Below, piece by piece: positions 50,147 to 61,631 of a DNA stretch of 64,000 nt. The notes below the pieces were generated by a model. The model searched no databases. It was not told where the DNA came from and saw only the letters and a list, made by a program, of their open reading frames with translations. The position numbers and the translations under genes are program-made. This DNA is from Gonium pectorale (taxonomy: Eukaryota; Chlorophyta; Chlorophyceae; Chlamydomonadales; Volvocaceae). The stretch's first letter is position 1, and every line of letters begins with the position of its first letter. Location: positions 399,069 to 463,068 of the forward strand of contig LSYV01000001.1 in NCBI GenBank assembly GCA_001584585.1. The letters run 5' to 3'.

Positions 50147-50584
50147 CGGGAGGGCCCGTCTGCTCGTATACCTCGCCCGCCATGCCCTGTACTCGGCGCC
50201 CCGCTGGAAACATCACAACCCCGGGTGTTGGAAAGGAACAACGCATACGACGAGCGTAAGCACGAAAAAGGAGAAATCTGCAGAGAAAGAGGGAGCCCGC
50301 CTCCACGGTCATACACGCCCGAAGGCGCGACGTTTCCAATACGCGAAAGCGATGATGTCGTTGTAGGACCCAGCTTCCGAGATAGTCGAAGGGGTGATGT
50401 CCCTGCATGTTAGTTCGGCGGCGACCACCACCGTAGCCCCCGATGCGGCCCAGAATTCTCTCTGGGGTGACCCTATGCAATGCCGTGCTGGGGTGCGCCT
50501 AGCACCCCGGGTGTTGAAAAGGACACACCCCGGGTGTGTATGTCCGTAGAGGTTGCCTTCCCCGTTTCTGGTTATCGTTTTTTT
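50147..50584 (-). repeat. short dispersed element, subfamily A, with two insertions
   Basis: On the minus strand the left end is ...AACGATAACCAGAAACGGGG and the right end ...GAGCAGACGGGCCCTCCCGG. The middle carries the same ~200-bp insert found at 55381-55588, and that insert is broken by a subfamily B piece (50262-50342). Confidence 0.8.
50262..50342 (+). repeat. nested subfamily B element with identifiable empty site
   Basis: 81 bp, ACGAAAAAGGAGAAATCTGC...ACGTTTCCAATAC, interrupts GTAAGC|GCGAAAG. The uninterrupted sequence exists in the paralogous insert near 55553-55565 on the opposite strand. No duplication longer than GC is evident. Confidence 0.8.
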
Positions 50585-51267
50585 GCTAAGAGTGCGAAAC
50601 GCTGCCGGGTGCACAGCCTGTACTGCCCGGGCATGCCACAAGCCGCCGCTGCCCGTAGGGAACCAGTGAAGCTCCGTTGCAGGCTATGTGCCCACAGCTC
50701 CGCAGGCGCATGTTTCACTTCCCATTGACGGTCAAAGCTTACCACCACAGCTGTCTGCTGTTGAGGGACAACAGCGCCACACATAGCTCAGTTCTACTCA
50801 CGCGTGCCTACGGCAGGCCCGCAGCTCTCGGCAGTACAGTGGCCGTACACATGCGAACGGTAATTTGTCAGTTGTACGCAGTCGTGATAACCGGTCAAGC
50901 ACAGCGGTTATGGGATCGCAGACGTTAAATCAGCTGACAATGGCGGGCAATGTATGTCAAAAGCATTCAACTGGTCTGGTACCTGTTTGGAGCCGAAATG
51001 ATTGTGTAGAATGCTGGCATGAGCCGGGCCGAGCGTCAGAAAGTCGTTGCAGAAAAGATTGTGACAGACTGCAAACTGCGGGACTTGCCCGTCTCTGGCT
51101 TGCATCCCGCCAGCCAAACGCGGACGCACACCCATGACACAAAACCCAAATTTGCCCTAATTGGCCCGCGAGTATCACGTAAAGGGGTGTGACACAAGCA
51201 TGAAACGCGCATATTAAAACCCCATGCTTGACACGAAACAGTCCCAGATGGTGTAAACAGGGTCAGG
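50585..51267. other. intergenic, no gene recognised
   Basis: Nothing recognisable besides the V-ATPase gene 3' flank. Confidence 0.45.
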
Positions 51268-51272
51268 TTACA
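51268..51272 (-). terminator. TGTAA polyadenylation signal of the V-ATPase subunit c gene
   Basis: TGTAA on the minus strand, about 245 bp past the stop. Confidence 0.5.
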
Positions 51273-51515
51273 GCCACATCAGGCCACATACCGACTAGCA
51301 CACAGAAACACGCACGCGGAGTCGTGAATCCCGCACAAATGAGATGCGCGAGGGTGCCTGTCATGCTGGCTGGCATGTAGAGCAGCTACACCTGAAGCAG
51401 GTAACATCCTGCGCACGGCGTGCACACAACTCCAATAGTCTTCCCGAACAAGTTGCCTAACTGGAGCTGACGGAGTACCCGGCATAGGCAGGTGCGCCGT
51501 CGTCAAATGGCATCC

Positions 51516-52433
51516 TTAATGAGCAGCCGGTGTGGCAGCAGCCGCAGCTCCGGCCTTGCTGGACAGGATGATGCCGACTGCGCGGGGGGGGGGGCACAGC
51601 CGAGAGGGCACGATGGCCAGGTGCGCGCTGGAGAAAGCACACGACGGTGCATATTCATGATTGGGGCACATAAAAGCAGCGGCATTGTCGCACTTGTTCC
51701 TTACCAATCAGGCCGTAAAGAGCCAGAGCCTCCGCAAAAATGAGGATGAGGATCATGCCCACAAACAGCTTGGGCTGCTGAGCATTCGCCCTGGGAGAAG
51801 TCACGAGGCAGAGTCAGCATGATGCCGAGACGGTAGACGTCCAGCTCTTACAACGCACCGGACGCCCGCGTCGCCGACAATACCAATTGCCATGCCTGCC
51901 GCAAGACCAGCCAGGCCGCAGGCCAAGCCCGAAGCAAGATGCGCGAAGCCATCGTAGAGCTTGTAGCTCGCCGGGTTCACTGCGCACAAGAGCAGTATGT
52001 GAGGCTCACGCTTTTAAGGTTCTTTTGACCGACAGAGCCCTTACCGCCGGTGGAGATAATCACAGCGATGATGAGCCCGTAAATGCCCAGCACACCCGCC
52101 ATGACCACGGGCACAATGCTCTTCATGACCAGCTCGGGGCGCATGACGCCCATCGAGGCGATGCCCACGCCCGACTTTGCTGTGCCATAGGCTGCGCCCA
52201 TGCCTGAATTGAGGAACACGCAAGAGGTCATGGTGCGGACACAGAGGAATCCAGCCCCACGCGAAGGGTCCGGCCGATCGGGGACGCTCAGTGCGAAGCT
52301 GCGCCTCCCAGCAAGACCTACATGAGAAGACGAGAGCTGCGGCTGCGCCAATGAAGCCGAAAAACGGAGCAGTGTCCTGGTTGTCTTGCGCAGGGGCATC
52401 CTGCAGGAGTATGCGGTTGTAGTGGCTCGCCAT
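51516..52433 (-). CDS. V-type H+-ATPase proteolipid subunit c
   Basis: Five exons on the minus strand: 52433-52322, 52203-52045, 51979-51859, 51790-51705, 51577-51516, giving 179 residues. It forms the proton-carrying membrane rotor ring of the vacuolar ATPase. Family hallmarks are [96 protein letters not shown] and, in helix 4, [19 protein letters not shown] with the essential proton-binding Glu151. Four transmembrane helices are evident. It is slightly longer than animal forms (155), owing to an N-terminal extension and an Ala-rich tail. A poly-C/G tract lies in the last intron. Confidence 0.97.
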
Positions 52434-53590
52434 GATGCCTGCTGCTGCTGAAGTACTGGGCGACTGAAGCCTAACCTACAGCCAGAATGTAGGTTGCAGT
52501 CAAGCGCACGGACTGGCGCAAAAGCCCATGCACGACTGCACGACCGCACGACATCAAACGCGGCAAACGCCACAATGCCCTTTGGTCAACGCCAGCGTGA
52601 AAATGCCATTTGCCCAGCGTCAAGCGCTAACAAACATTGCGGGCCCTATCAGTTTAAGTGTCTACCCCGCAGTCCCCCGCCACGCATAGGCCCACAAGTG
52701 CTTGCACATTGCTGACGGGATGACGATGGGAAGGTTGGAGGCATGATAATGAACACCCAGCCGGGCCGGGCCGGGGTTGGCCCCTCATGGGAGGGTGCAA
52801 GCCAAGCTTCCAGAAGCCTAAGCATGGAAGAATGAAAGAAGTGCGAGAGCGGGGACAGCTTTGGCAGGGAACCGCCTGTTTTCAGCGGGCGGCCGATTTG
52901 CCCACACCATCGCATGTATTTCACTTGCATAGGTTGCTGTTATCTTATCAAGAGACTTAGGAGCGAGCACCGGGCTAGCCAGTGCTCCTGATCGACATGT
53001 GCAGATGCGGCGTTGCAGTTTGCACCCACAAGCGAGAATTTGCGAGAGACTAGGTGATCATATACGGAGTGTACACTCGAAGATTTGGCGTCCCCGGAAG
53101 CAGATATGTACGCCGCTGTATCCCCGAGCAACATAACCCAAGGTGGCACGCAATCAATGCCAACGCCGCAATACCATCACCGGCTCCCGTGAGTTCCATG
53201 ATGGTGCAGACAGTCTCCAGGTTCATCGCAGGGCCACGCCAGTGCAAGAGTCCTGCCTTCATCCTGCCCGTATGTATGTACGACACTCCTCCCTTCTCCC
53301 TCCGTAACCCACTTTCCAAGGTCAGGATGACACTTACATGTTGGCTGTTTCCTCCTCCCCATGCGGCCCCATTGCCCCTGGGAGCTGGCGTGGATGGCAG
53401 CTGCTACACGTGTGCCCCAGGCCCAGCACCGCCATAACGAACGGCCCGCAGCGACCTGCCACGGCCCCAGGCCCCGCATTCGCCAGCACTAGGGCCCGCA
53501 CAACACAGCTGACGATGGGCAGGAGTGGAGAGCAGCGGGCGGGCCGACGGGCGGGAATAGGGACCGGCTCCAAACCCAGACGAAAGAAGG
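52434..53590. other. intergenic, no gene recognised
   Basis: V-ATPase promoter side and 3' flank of the 14-3-3 gene; nothing else recognised. Confidence 0.45.
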
Positions 53591-53595
53591 TTACA
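53591..53595 (-). terminator. possible TGTAA signal of the 14-3-3 gene
   Basis: TGTAA on the minus strand about 430 bp past the stop; plausible but distant. Confidence 0.3.
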
Positions 53596-54022
53596 CACGG
53601 GTCTCATAAGACTATGCTTCGGGTATCTTCGACAACAACGTAGGGATTGCATGTGCTGCTCAAGCACTAACAAGTAAACACACGCTACACCAAGCGACAT
53701 GCCATCCCTGCCACACAAGTTGTCACGGAACAGGCACAAGCACCGCCAACCCAAGGGATAAGCAGCAGAGCCAGTACCGAAGGAGTTCTTACGTACAACG
53801 AGCCCATTAGCCGGTGACACCCTCACCACGGTCGTGCAGCATAAACTGTACGACTGGAGTCAGGGAGCCCCCGTCAGTCAGTACCCACACGATCCTCATA
53901 ATGGACTCCCACGTGCCATCACGCGCAAATTAGTGCACTCCGTCGGCGCACTTGCCACGGAACGAGCGGGGCGCACCGCGATGGGGGAACACGCCACATC
54001 GCCCACCCGCTCAAGTCGCCCC

Positions 54023-54842
54023 TCAGCTCCGGGCCTTATCGTCGTCCTGCATCTCTGACGTCCAGAGCGTGAGGTTGTCCCGCAGAAGCTGCATGATGAG
54101 CGCGCTGTCCTTGTAAGAATCCTCGCCGAGGGAATCCAGGTCGGAAATTGCCTCGTCGAAGGCCTTCTTCGCCAAAGAGCATGCCAAGGAGGGCTGGTTC
54201 ATGACTTCGTAGTAGAAGACCGAGAAGTTCAGGGCGAGACCCAGCCTGCAGAGACATGCGGGACGGATTACTGAGACTGCACCACCAGCACCCTGACGCG
54301 CCCGGAGCCCATGAGCACCTGATGGGGTTAGTCGTGGGCAGGTCGTCCGCCTTCTCCTGCGCCGACTTGTAGGCAGCCAGGGTCTGGTCCGCGGCAGCCT
54401 CCTTGGCCTTATCCACCTTGTACTCGGACAGGTAGCGGTGGTAGTCGGCCTTCATCTTGAGGTAGAACACCGAGGCCTCAGTGGCGGTGGCACTGGGAAT
54501 AAGGTACTTGTCGAGGAGGTCGAGGATCTCCTGGCAAATTTTGTCCAGCTCGCCCTCCACCACGCCGCGATACTTCTTAATCATGGCAACCCGCTTCTCG
54601 TTCCCCTTCGCTTGCTCGCTCTGCTCAATGCTCTGAAGGATGCGCCAGCTCGCGCGGCGGGAGCCGACCAGGTTCTTATAGGAGACCGACAGTAGGTTGC
54701 GCTCCTCCACTGACAGCTCCTGCTCATTGGCTAGCACTGCGACCTTCTTCATCTCCTCAACCATGTCCTGGTAGCGTTCGGATTGCTCAGCAATTTTGGC
54801 GCTGTAGAGCGCCAGCTCGCGAGAGGTGCCCTCTGCGGCCAT
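54023..54842 (-). CDS. 14-3-3 protein
   Basis: Two exons on the minus strand, 54842-54319 and 54245-54023, give 248 residues, normal for the family. 14-3-3 dimers bind phosphoserine/threonine proteins in the cytosol and nucleus. The sequence shows the N-terminal dimerisation helices ([20 protein letters not shown]), the signature [16 protein letters not shown], the phosphopeptide-binding [13 protein letters not shown] with Arg-Tyr, and the C-terminal [19 protein letters not shown] and [13 protein letters not shown] signatures. The only intron is phase 2, within [17 protein letters not shown]. Confidence 0.97.
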
Positions 54843-55328
54843 TGTGTGGCTTTTGCTAAGTATTGAGTGGGCTAATTATGCTGGGCAATGTATGAGGGCG
54901 GGCTTTTGGGGGGGTCGTCGCCGTACTTCAGTGCTTCATTGGCATCAACGCTTCGGGAGAGCACGCAGCCTAACCTTCACGCCTCCATGGCATTAAAGCC
55001 ACCTTGGGCTACGCCGAGGCGACCATGCCAGCAGCACCGTCCAACCCCTCGTCTTTCGCTAGCCCCAGAATACCACGGGAACATTAGACAGGGAAGGGAC
55101 GGAGGGAGGGAGGGAGGAGGGAGGGCTTTGGCGTTTGGGTAACGGTTTCAGTCCCCAACCTGTCGGAAGGCGTACTTCACTTGCACGAGCGTTGCTCTTC
55201 CCGCAAGACAGGGTTTTCTGGTGAGATGCTGCGGCCGACACCGCTGCTGTCCAGGCCAAGGCAAGGGGCGGAGCAGGGAGTAGTCGGGAGCGAGGGGAGA
55301 CTCTGGGGAGACCTGGGGCCGGAACTTG
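54843..55328. other. 14-3-3 upstream region, no other gene
   Basis: GGGA-rich tract near 55095-55125; no coding signature. Confidence 0.5.
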
Positions 55329-55672
55329 AAAAAGAGAACCAGAAACGGGGAAGGCAGCCTCAACGGACATACACACCCGACGCACGTAGATTAGACTAAG
55401 CGCATCCCATCACGGCATTGCATAGGGTCACCCCAGAGAGAATTCTGGGCCGCATCGGGGGCTACGGTGGTGGTCGCCGCCGAACTAACATGCAGGGACA
55501 TCGCCCCTTCGACTGCCTCGGGAGCTGGGTCCTACACCGACGCCATCACTTTCGCGCTTACGCTCGTCGTATGCGTTTTCCTTTTCAGCACACCCGAGGG
55601 TGTGATGTTTCCAGAAGGGCGCCGAGTACAAGGCATGGCGGGCGAGGTATACGAGCAGACGGGCCCTCCCGG
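55329..55672 (+). repeat. short dispersed element, subfamily A, with a 208-bp insert flanked by 9-bp duplication
   Basis: Left arm 55329-55380, insert 55381-55588, right arm 55589-55672. CACACCCGA occurs at 55372-55380 and 55589-55597, that is, at the apex of the element's central hairpin. Removing the insert and one copy gives the uninterrupted form at 25754-25880. Confidence 0.85.
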
Positions 55673-56392
55673 TGGAACTTGTCGTGGGGTGGAGCGGTGA
55701 CAGGCCTGGCTGGAAAGGCCGTGGAGCATGCTTGCGCAAATGAACCCTACGAACCCTATCTTCCTCGACCCTCCCCGGGCTGTACTTACCTAAATGGGTT
55801 CCTACCTGCGGTACGGATGACGTCTGAGCGTGACCAGTGCGGTGGCAGCAAGCAACCGGAGCAATCCTCCCTCCACCCGGCAACCCCCGTTGCTTGGTTC
55901 CCGAATCCCGATCCAGCTGGTGAAGCCCCGGAGCCTACCAGAAGCTTGCAGGCTGTCTAGTGAGCGCGGTGCGGAGCCTGCCGCCCCAAGAAACCCTGGG
56001 CACGCCATGTGTGACAAAAAGAACTGCACCATGCACCTGTGACCATGCGGTATGAAGGTCTTGAGGAACGTGATTGCGGCTAGCGAAACCCCAGATGTCA
56101 GTTCTTCTTTGTACGTTAAGGTGGTCCACTGGCGGGCAGACTGCAGCCACGCCTCGCTCGCCCGGCGCCCACGTCTCGCCAGGCGCCCTTCAATGCACCG
56201 GCCTCCAACGGCAGAAGTGGCAACGGGAGCGACGACTACGGCGCCACCCTGGGCCCACACCGGTATCGCTGCGTGGCAGATGCTGCACGGGGGGCTCCAG
56301 ACCTCCCCGGGCCTTCCCGTGATCCGCTAGCGATCCGCTTGAGGCCCTGACGCAGCAAGAAATGTGAAAATGGAAATATAGACAGCGCGGTC
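55673..56392. other. intergenic, no gene recognised
   Basis: Short open frames only. Confidence 0.45.
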
Positions 56393-56462
56393 ATACATCC
56401 CGAAGGTGCGATGTTCCACTTGGGCTCCGGCCGCGGGGTACAAGGCATGGCGGGCGAAGTAG
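56393..56462 (+). repeat. short dispersed element, intermediate copy
   Basis: CATCCCGAAGGTGCGATGTTCC core, then GGGGTACAAGGCATGGCGGGCGAAGTA, mixing features of both subfamilies. Confidence 0.65.
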
Positions 56463-57638
56463 ACACGGTTTTCGTGTTTTCTCTTCATGGGGGGAGGGCT
56501 GGTTATCCCCCCCTTGTCTTTGCACTTCCTCGTCTCCTCCCCAATACCTACCCAAACAACATGTCCACAAAAAGCGCCATGCTATGGATACGGCATCCGT
56601 CGGATTCAGAACCCTTAACCACGGGTGGACGCTTCTATATGCGGCCTGCAAAGATCCTGTCATAACGACGGCGCAATCCGGATCCGCGTTGCATTACAGC
56701 AAACGGCAGTAGCACATGCACCAAGCCTGACGCCTGCAGACCCCAGTCCGGAACGTTGACGGGCAACGCGGTCATGATAGCGACACCAACGACCAGAACT
56801 CACAACTGTGCTCCGGGTGGTCCGCAGTACACATCCCGCCCCGCAGCACCCCGTGAATGAAGACGAGACGCGCCGCGCATCCCAGCTGCTTGCCGCACCG
56901 GGCCTAGCAGGAGGCCAGTCATACGCCCGTCGCGGCAGCAGCTGTTGCAATGGGATTGTCTGTCATCGTCGCACTTTCACCCCGGACTGAGCAATCGCCC
57001 CCCAGCTTCCCTTTCATAAATGCAGTGTGCTGAAAGCAACACGACACGCACAGAGAGCTCCAATCAATAGAACGGGCAAGCCGTGACGCGCAGGACCACA
57101 CCCGAGACCGTGTACCACCGACAGACCGGGTGACCGCGCACACCACCGCCAGCACTCGGCAAGCCGATACGCAGCGAACGGTGCTCGTCTAAATCTCACG
57201 GCGCTTCGATCCCGTAGTAACCGCCAGCCCGCATCTGCTAGAACGTACCGCGGGGCACGGCGCTGCTGCATTTGTCGCAGAACGGCCGCTTACCCAGCTG
57301 GAACATAACGTGAGTCCTACCAACTCTTGGGGCGCCACGATCACCATCAGCTGCTAGAAGATGCGCCCATCACAAGACATTTGATGCCACTACCTGTGGG
57401 GCAACAGACCGAACGTCAGGATTGGGGCACCTCAGCACTCATACACGCGAAGGCACCGGCTTCCATTCCGTTCCGTCGTGCAATAATGCAGCGTCCCAAG
57501 AGCCTGACCCCGCACAAAGTCAGGTGAAGTTGTTGCACGATATGGGCACATGAAGCCTTATTTCTTCGCAGGAGTGCGTTGCAATTGGCGATGGTCCCAT
57601 CTCGACACTGCGCCAGCATGGGCCGATACCCAGGCAGC
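56463..57638. other. intergenic, no gene recognised
   Basis: Nothing recognisable. Confidence 0.45.
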
Positions 57639-60150
57639 TTACTGTGGATCGGGAGACTCGGAGTCGGCGAGTCCATCGCCTGGCCCCAACGCCACGGGCT
57701 GGTCTACCGCGTCCACGACCGACACCAGAACAGTGATGTCGTCCATTTTGCCGCCCGTGAGCTGCTTGAGGTGCAACTTCCCGCCCTTGAACGACATGCC
57801 GAGCAGCTTGTCCCACCAGGGTAGGTCCAGCCTGCAAGGTAATGCAGGTAAATGTTCAGGTGCTCCCTCAGACTCTGTCCGTGGAATTGAGCATCGCCTC
57901 CTTGACCTGAGCATGGGGCTCACCCTTGGGAGAGAGCCTCTCGAGTGTACGGCGAGGCGTACTCCGCGTCGCTGGCATGCTTGCGGGCTGTGGCTGCGAT
58001 GGCGTCAGCGGCCGCCTGTGCTCCCGAAGCCTCCTTTGGCAGCAGCGTCAGTATCTCCGTCAGATAGCAGTTGTCCCACAGCCCGTCAGTCCCTACGGAT
58101 GGAGCGCATGCAGGCATTTTGGTAACATACCTTACTTTCCGCCACGGCGCAGACGTGCCATCAAGGACACGGATGTGCACGATTTGGTCGTATGGATAGC
58201 CTACCAGTCCGAGACACTAGCACAGTTAGGAGTTCGTCTTAACTACATGCTGCCCCCCCCCCCCGCGTTACCAAGCACCCCGGGCACCTGCCACGATGAT
58301 GTCTCCAGGGCGTAGCGCGATATTGTACAGGTCCGCCATATCGGCTGTATCGGTCGCCTCCACAAACTCGGGGAAGGCGCCGAATTGCAGCGGGCAATCG
58401 AAATAATGCTGCAGAGGCTTGGAGCGGATGAGCTCTCTTCCGTTCCGCACAACGACAAAGCCGCTGTCGCCCTGGCGGCCACAGGAGGCATGGCAACAGG
58501 CAGGAAGTAAGCAAGGCAACTAGCGGTTTCCGCCCGAAGTGTAGCGTAGCAGCGGCACCCAAGGTCTCCTGCAGCCTACTAGCAAGCGCGACATGCACGT
58601 GTCTTACGGGCCAGCCTAGGCCATAAGTAGTCCCGCCGCTTGGCGCGAGCTACTTCGCAAGTATTGATGATGAAGTATGACACCTCCGTGCCTTAATATG
58701 ACATACCAATCCGTAACTGGACAGCTTTGCACAACGGTCGCCCCCCGTCCCCTGCCAGAGCACCCCACCCTTCACCCAGGAACGGGTCCGCCTCAGCGGC
58801 GTAGGACACACTCAAGGCAACTCAAATCTTCCCCCCACAACGTCAAACGTCCAGGCCGCACCAAATTTGCTGCCGTGAGGGCGCCATTCGCCTGGTCCAT
58901 CTGCAGTATGCAGGCCGTCGCAGAGCCCGGAACCTTCGTGTTCATGTGCGCCGCATCCAGCGCTCCCTGCAACGCCAAGTGTTCAGGGATACAATCGCGT
59001 CAATACCATCTTCCTGCGACGGGACGTGCCGCCCGTGTTGGGGCGCCCCAGTGAAGGGCTAGCTCATCCGTAATCAAGCCTAGCCTTCAAGTGTGCAACG
59101 GCGGAGGCACGAATAGGGGCAGTAGCGGGCCCCAAATCGATTCGTTTGGAGAGCGGAGAACACCAGAACCGCCGAACATTGCGAACGGCGGGGGGCGGAG
59201 ACTGTGGCAAGGTTAGGCTGCCGTGCTGGTGACGCGCCAGGCGGGGCGTTGCTCGTGATACGCTGGGTACAAGCTGCCACAGAGCGCACATCCTATTGAC
59301 GAAGAGCTTGGTCCGTGGCACCCCGGGAGCTGGTGATGTCGCGGTCCCGGCTCATCGCCCACATCGCCCACCAGAGCGCAAAAGCAATCACTTACTCTGG
59401 GGTCAACGATCACCCCTTTCCGCGAAGACGCCACCTCGGCAAAGATGTCCGTGCCTTCAAGGTACGCCCTCGCGAGCTGCATCAGAGTCCTGGAGTAGTC
59501 TGCATACAGAGACTTAAAGCGTGAAGCCTGACTGCGCAGGGCAGGCGACGCATTAGGCCCTACCCACCTGCAGGGTTAACCCCGCTTTCCTGCCAGCCTC
59601 CGACTCCATCCGCCACGCCAATGACGCCCCCTCCATAATCGGAAACGAAGTAGGCGTCTTCTCCGCCGTAGTGAACCTGCCGGGCCCCAACATCATATGA
59701 ACACCGCGGTTTGCAACAACGCCGACGTGTGCAGCCCACTTCCCCATGGGAAGCATGCCCGCCCCCCGGGCCCCATTACGAGTCTTCGTGGTACCCCGCG
59801 AATCCCCCGCTCAGCACGGGTGGTTGTGGACCCTTGCCGAGTCCCCAGAACCTTGTTAACCCTTGTCCGGCACGTTGCCGGCCGCAACGCACCTTCTCTG
59901 GGTGCGGCAAGTATGATGCCGCTGTTCGCAGCTGGAGTACCTTCCCGGGCGGCGTCGCCTGAGCGGACGATGCTGAGCGGGTGGACGAATCAGCGATTTG
60001 CTCGGGGACCTCAACTCCAACTCCTAAGCTGCCCGGAGACGAGGCGGCATACTGATGCGATCGACGCTTTAATCTCAGGAAGGAGAGCATCGCTGGTGGC
60101 CTATGTTGCGCGTGAAGAACCGAAGCGCGTGGCAGGCCGCTGCTAACCAT
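57639..60150 (-). CDS. PP2C-type protein phosphatase, PTC7-like
   Basis: Seven exons on the minus strand: 60150-59893, 59676-59568, 59499-59396, 58966-58862, 58471-58288, 58092-57924, 57831-57639. Total 373 residues with consistent phases. It is a metal-dependent serine/threonine phosphatase. Metal-site motifs are GGEDAYF (Asp93), GVADGVGGW (Asp109), GTDGLWDN (Asp256) and GGKMDDITVLVSV. Also present are SATACI and GDSGFVVVR. Lack of the longer classic PP2C inserts and the LPHPEK..GGEDA start place it with PTC7/plant organellar PP2Cs. The N-terminal 70 residues are Arg/Ser-rich and could be an organellar transit peptide. The start could be Met1 or Met21. Confidence 0.93.
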
Positions 60151-61631
60151 GTTGCGTCAGCGACCTTTTCCCATGCCCTCTCTCTTCTCCAAGCGCAAAG
60201 CGGCGCATCAGCGACTTCCCTCGGGTGTGGGGTGGGCAAGCTCGTCTCCGTACGTACGCCCTTTGCGCAAGCTATTGCTATTGGCTGTATTCAAGCACCT
60301 ATTGACTAGCCCATGGGCTCGGCGAGCTATACGAGTTACGGGGGCAAGCACCGACAAACGCCTCTCACAACCGCTGCGCACTCGCGTCCCTGTTTCTACA
60401 ATTAACATCGGTTCTTGTGTTTAATCGTGGCATGGTGGGGCCATAGCGCACCACGCATGATTCGATTGCCACGCAACCCATAATACCCATAACACCAACA
60501 CGTTTTTTGGTGCCGAAGACCAACCCCTCGACCCGCGTTCTTGTAACACCTCCCACGGCTACGGTCCTATGAAACTGCCCATTTAGACTCCTCGGCGTCA
60601 ATGGCATTGAAGGCGGCCATGCAAGACCAGCATGTGCCAGAGCTGCCCGAAGGGTTGAGGGGGGCCGTTCCTTCCCATTCACCGTACTTGGCAACGACGC
60701 ACAACGCTGCACTGCTTGCAGGGCTATTCGACACGGTTAGCCCAAGCTAAGCCCGGCCCCGCGCTATCAGGAGCTAATAGGTTCCGTGATGTAGTACGTT
60801 CCGTGGGTTCCGGTAGCACTTGGGTCGCCCTGGGTTTGGCACACCGTGTCAGTTGGTAGTTGCCGTGGCCTGATCCTGAGTAAGCATCTGCCTGCTACTG
60901 AGTTACCGTTGGTATATCTTGGAGGCGTGTTGTTAGCTGCGCCATTTCCTTATCCCGTGGTGTTAGCTGCGCCATTGCCTTATGCCGTGCAGAGGACCTA
61001 TTGTAGGCCGCGGACATGCCGCAGGTCCGGGGGCTGTCAGAGTGCTGGCTGCTCGACCATCTTAGTGTTGCCCGAGTAGATTCGGTGCGCTGTGGAGTAG
61101 CGTCATACCGTCGAGTGGTCTGCCCATCCGGTATCGCTGTCAGCTATCGTGAGGTTCTAGAGCCCCCAGCAAGCCGAGTGGTGCCTCGCATTACCGTGCG
61201 CTCTGCAACCTCGCTGCCTGGCCTGTGGATACGTAGGCAACGAGTTTGTTGGGATGGCGCGCCCGTTTTACTACACTTGGAGCACACGTGCAGATCACAT
61301 GCTGCGATGCTGGGGATACTACCAGCGGGAGCAGCACACCGCTACAGGTGACCAAAGCCGCCAATGGGTATTGGGCTTGTTGAAGTTTGTTCGGGTCTGA
61401 AGGGGCAATCCAGGGCCGGATGAAGCTGGAGGGTACGACATGCATATACGACACGTGGGCACTGCCGAACGTTGAGCTTGCAACAATTGTAGCTGTCATT
61501 CGTCAGTCAGACTCATGCGTTGGGTTAATGACCCTTTGCGAAGTACACCAGCGATGGCACGTAGAACATTGTAGAACACACCAGACGCTTTCGGTTGGTT
61601 TCTTGCTGTGAGACTGGAGTAAACCCTGAAG
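60151..61631. other. intergenic, no gene recognised
   Basis: A 30-bp tandem duplication (TGTTAGCTGCGCCATT...) lies at 60931-60960 and 60961-60990. A 115-codon minus-strand frame at 60712-60365 has no recognisable motif. Confidence 0.5.

Noticed and set aside
50309..50641. 110-codon frame similar to one at 55418-55960
   Set aside because: The similarity reflects shared repeat DNA (the 208-bp insert), not a conserved protein; frames run out of the repeat into unrelated flank.
60365..60712. possible upstream exon of the PP2C gene (115 codons, minus strand)
   Set aside because: No splice pair joining it in phase to 60150 was evident, and the exon from 60150 already has a plausible start.
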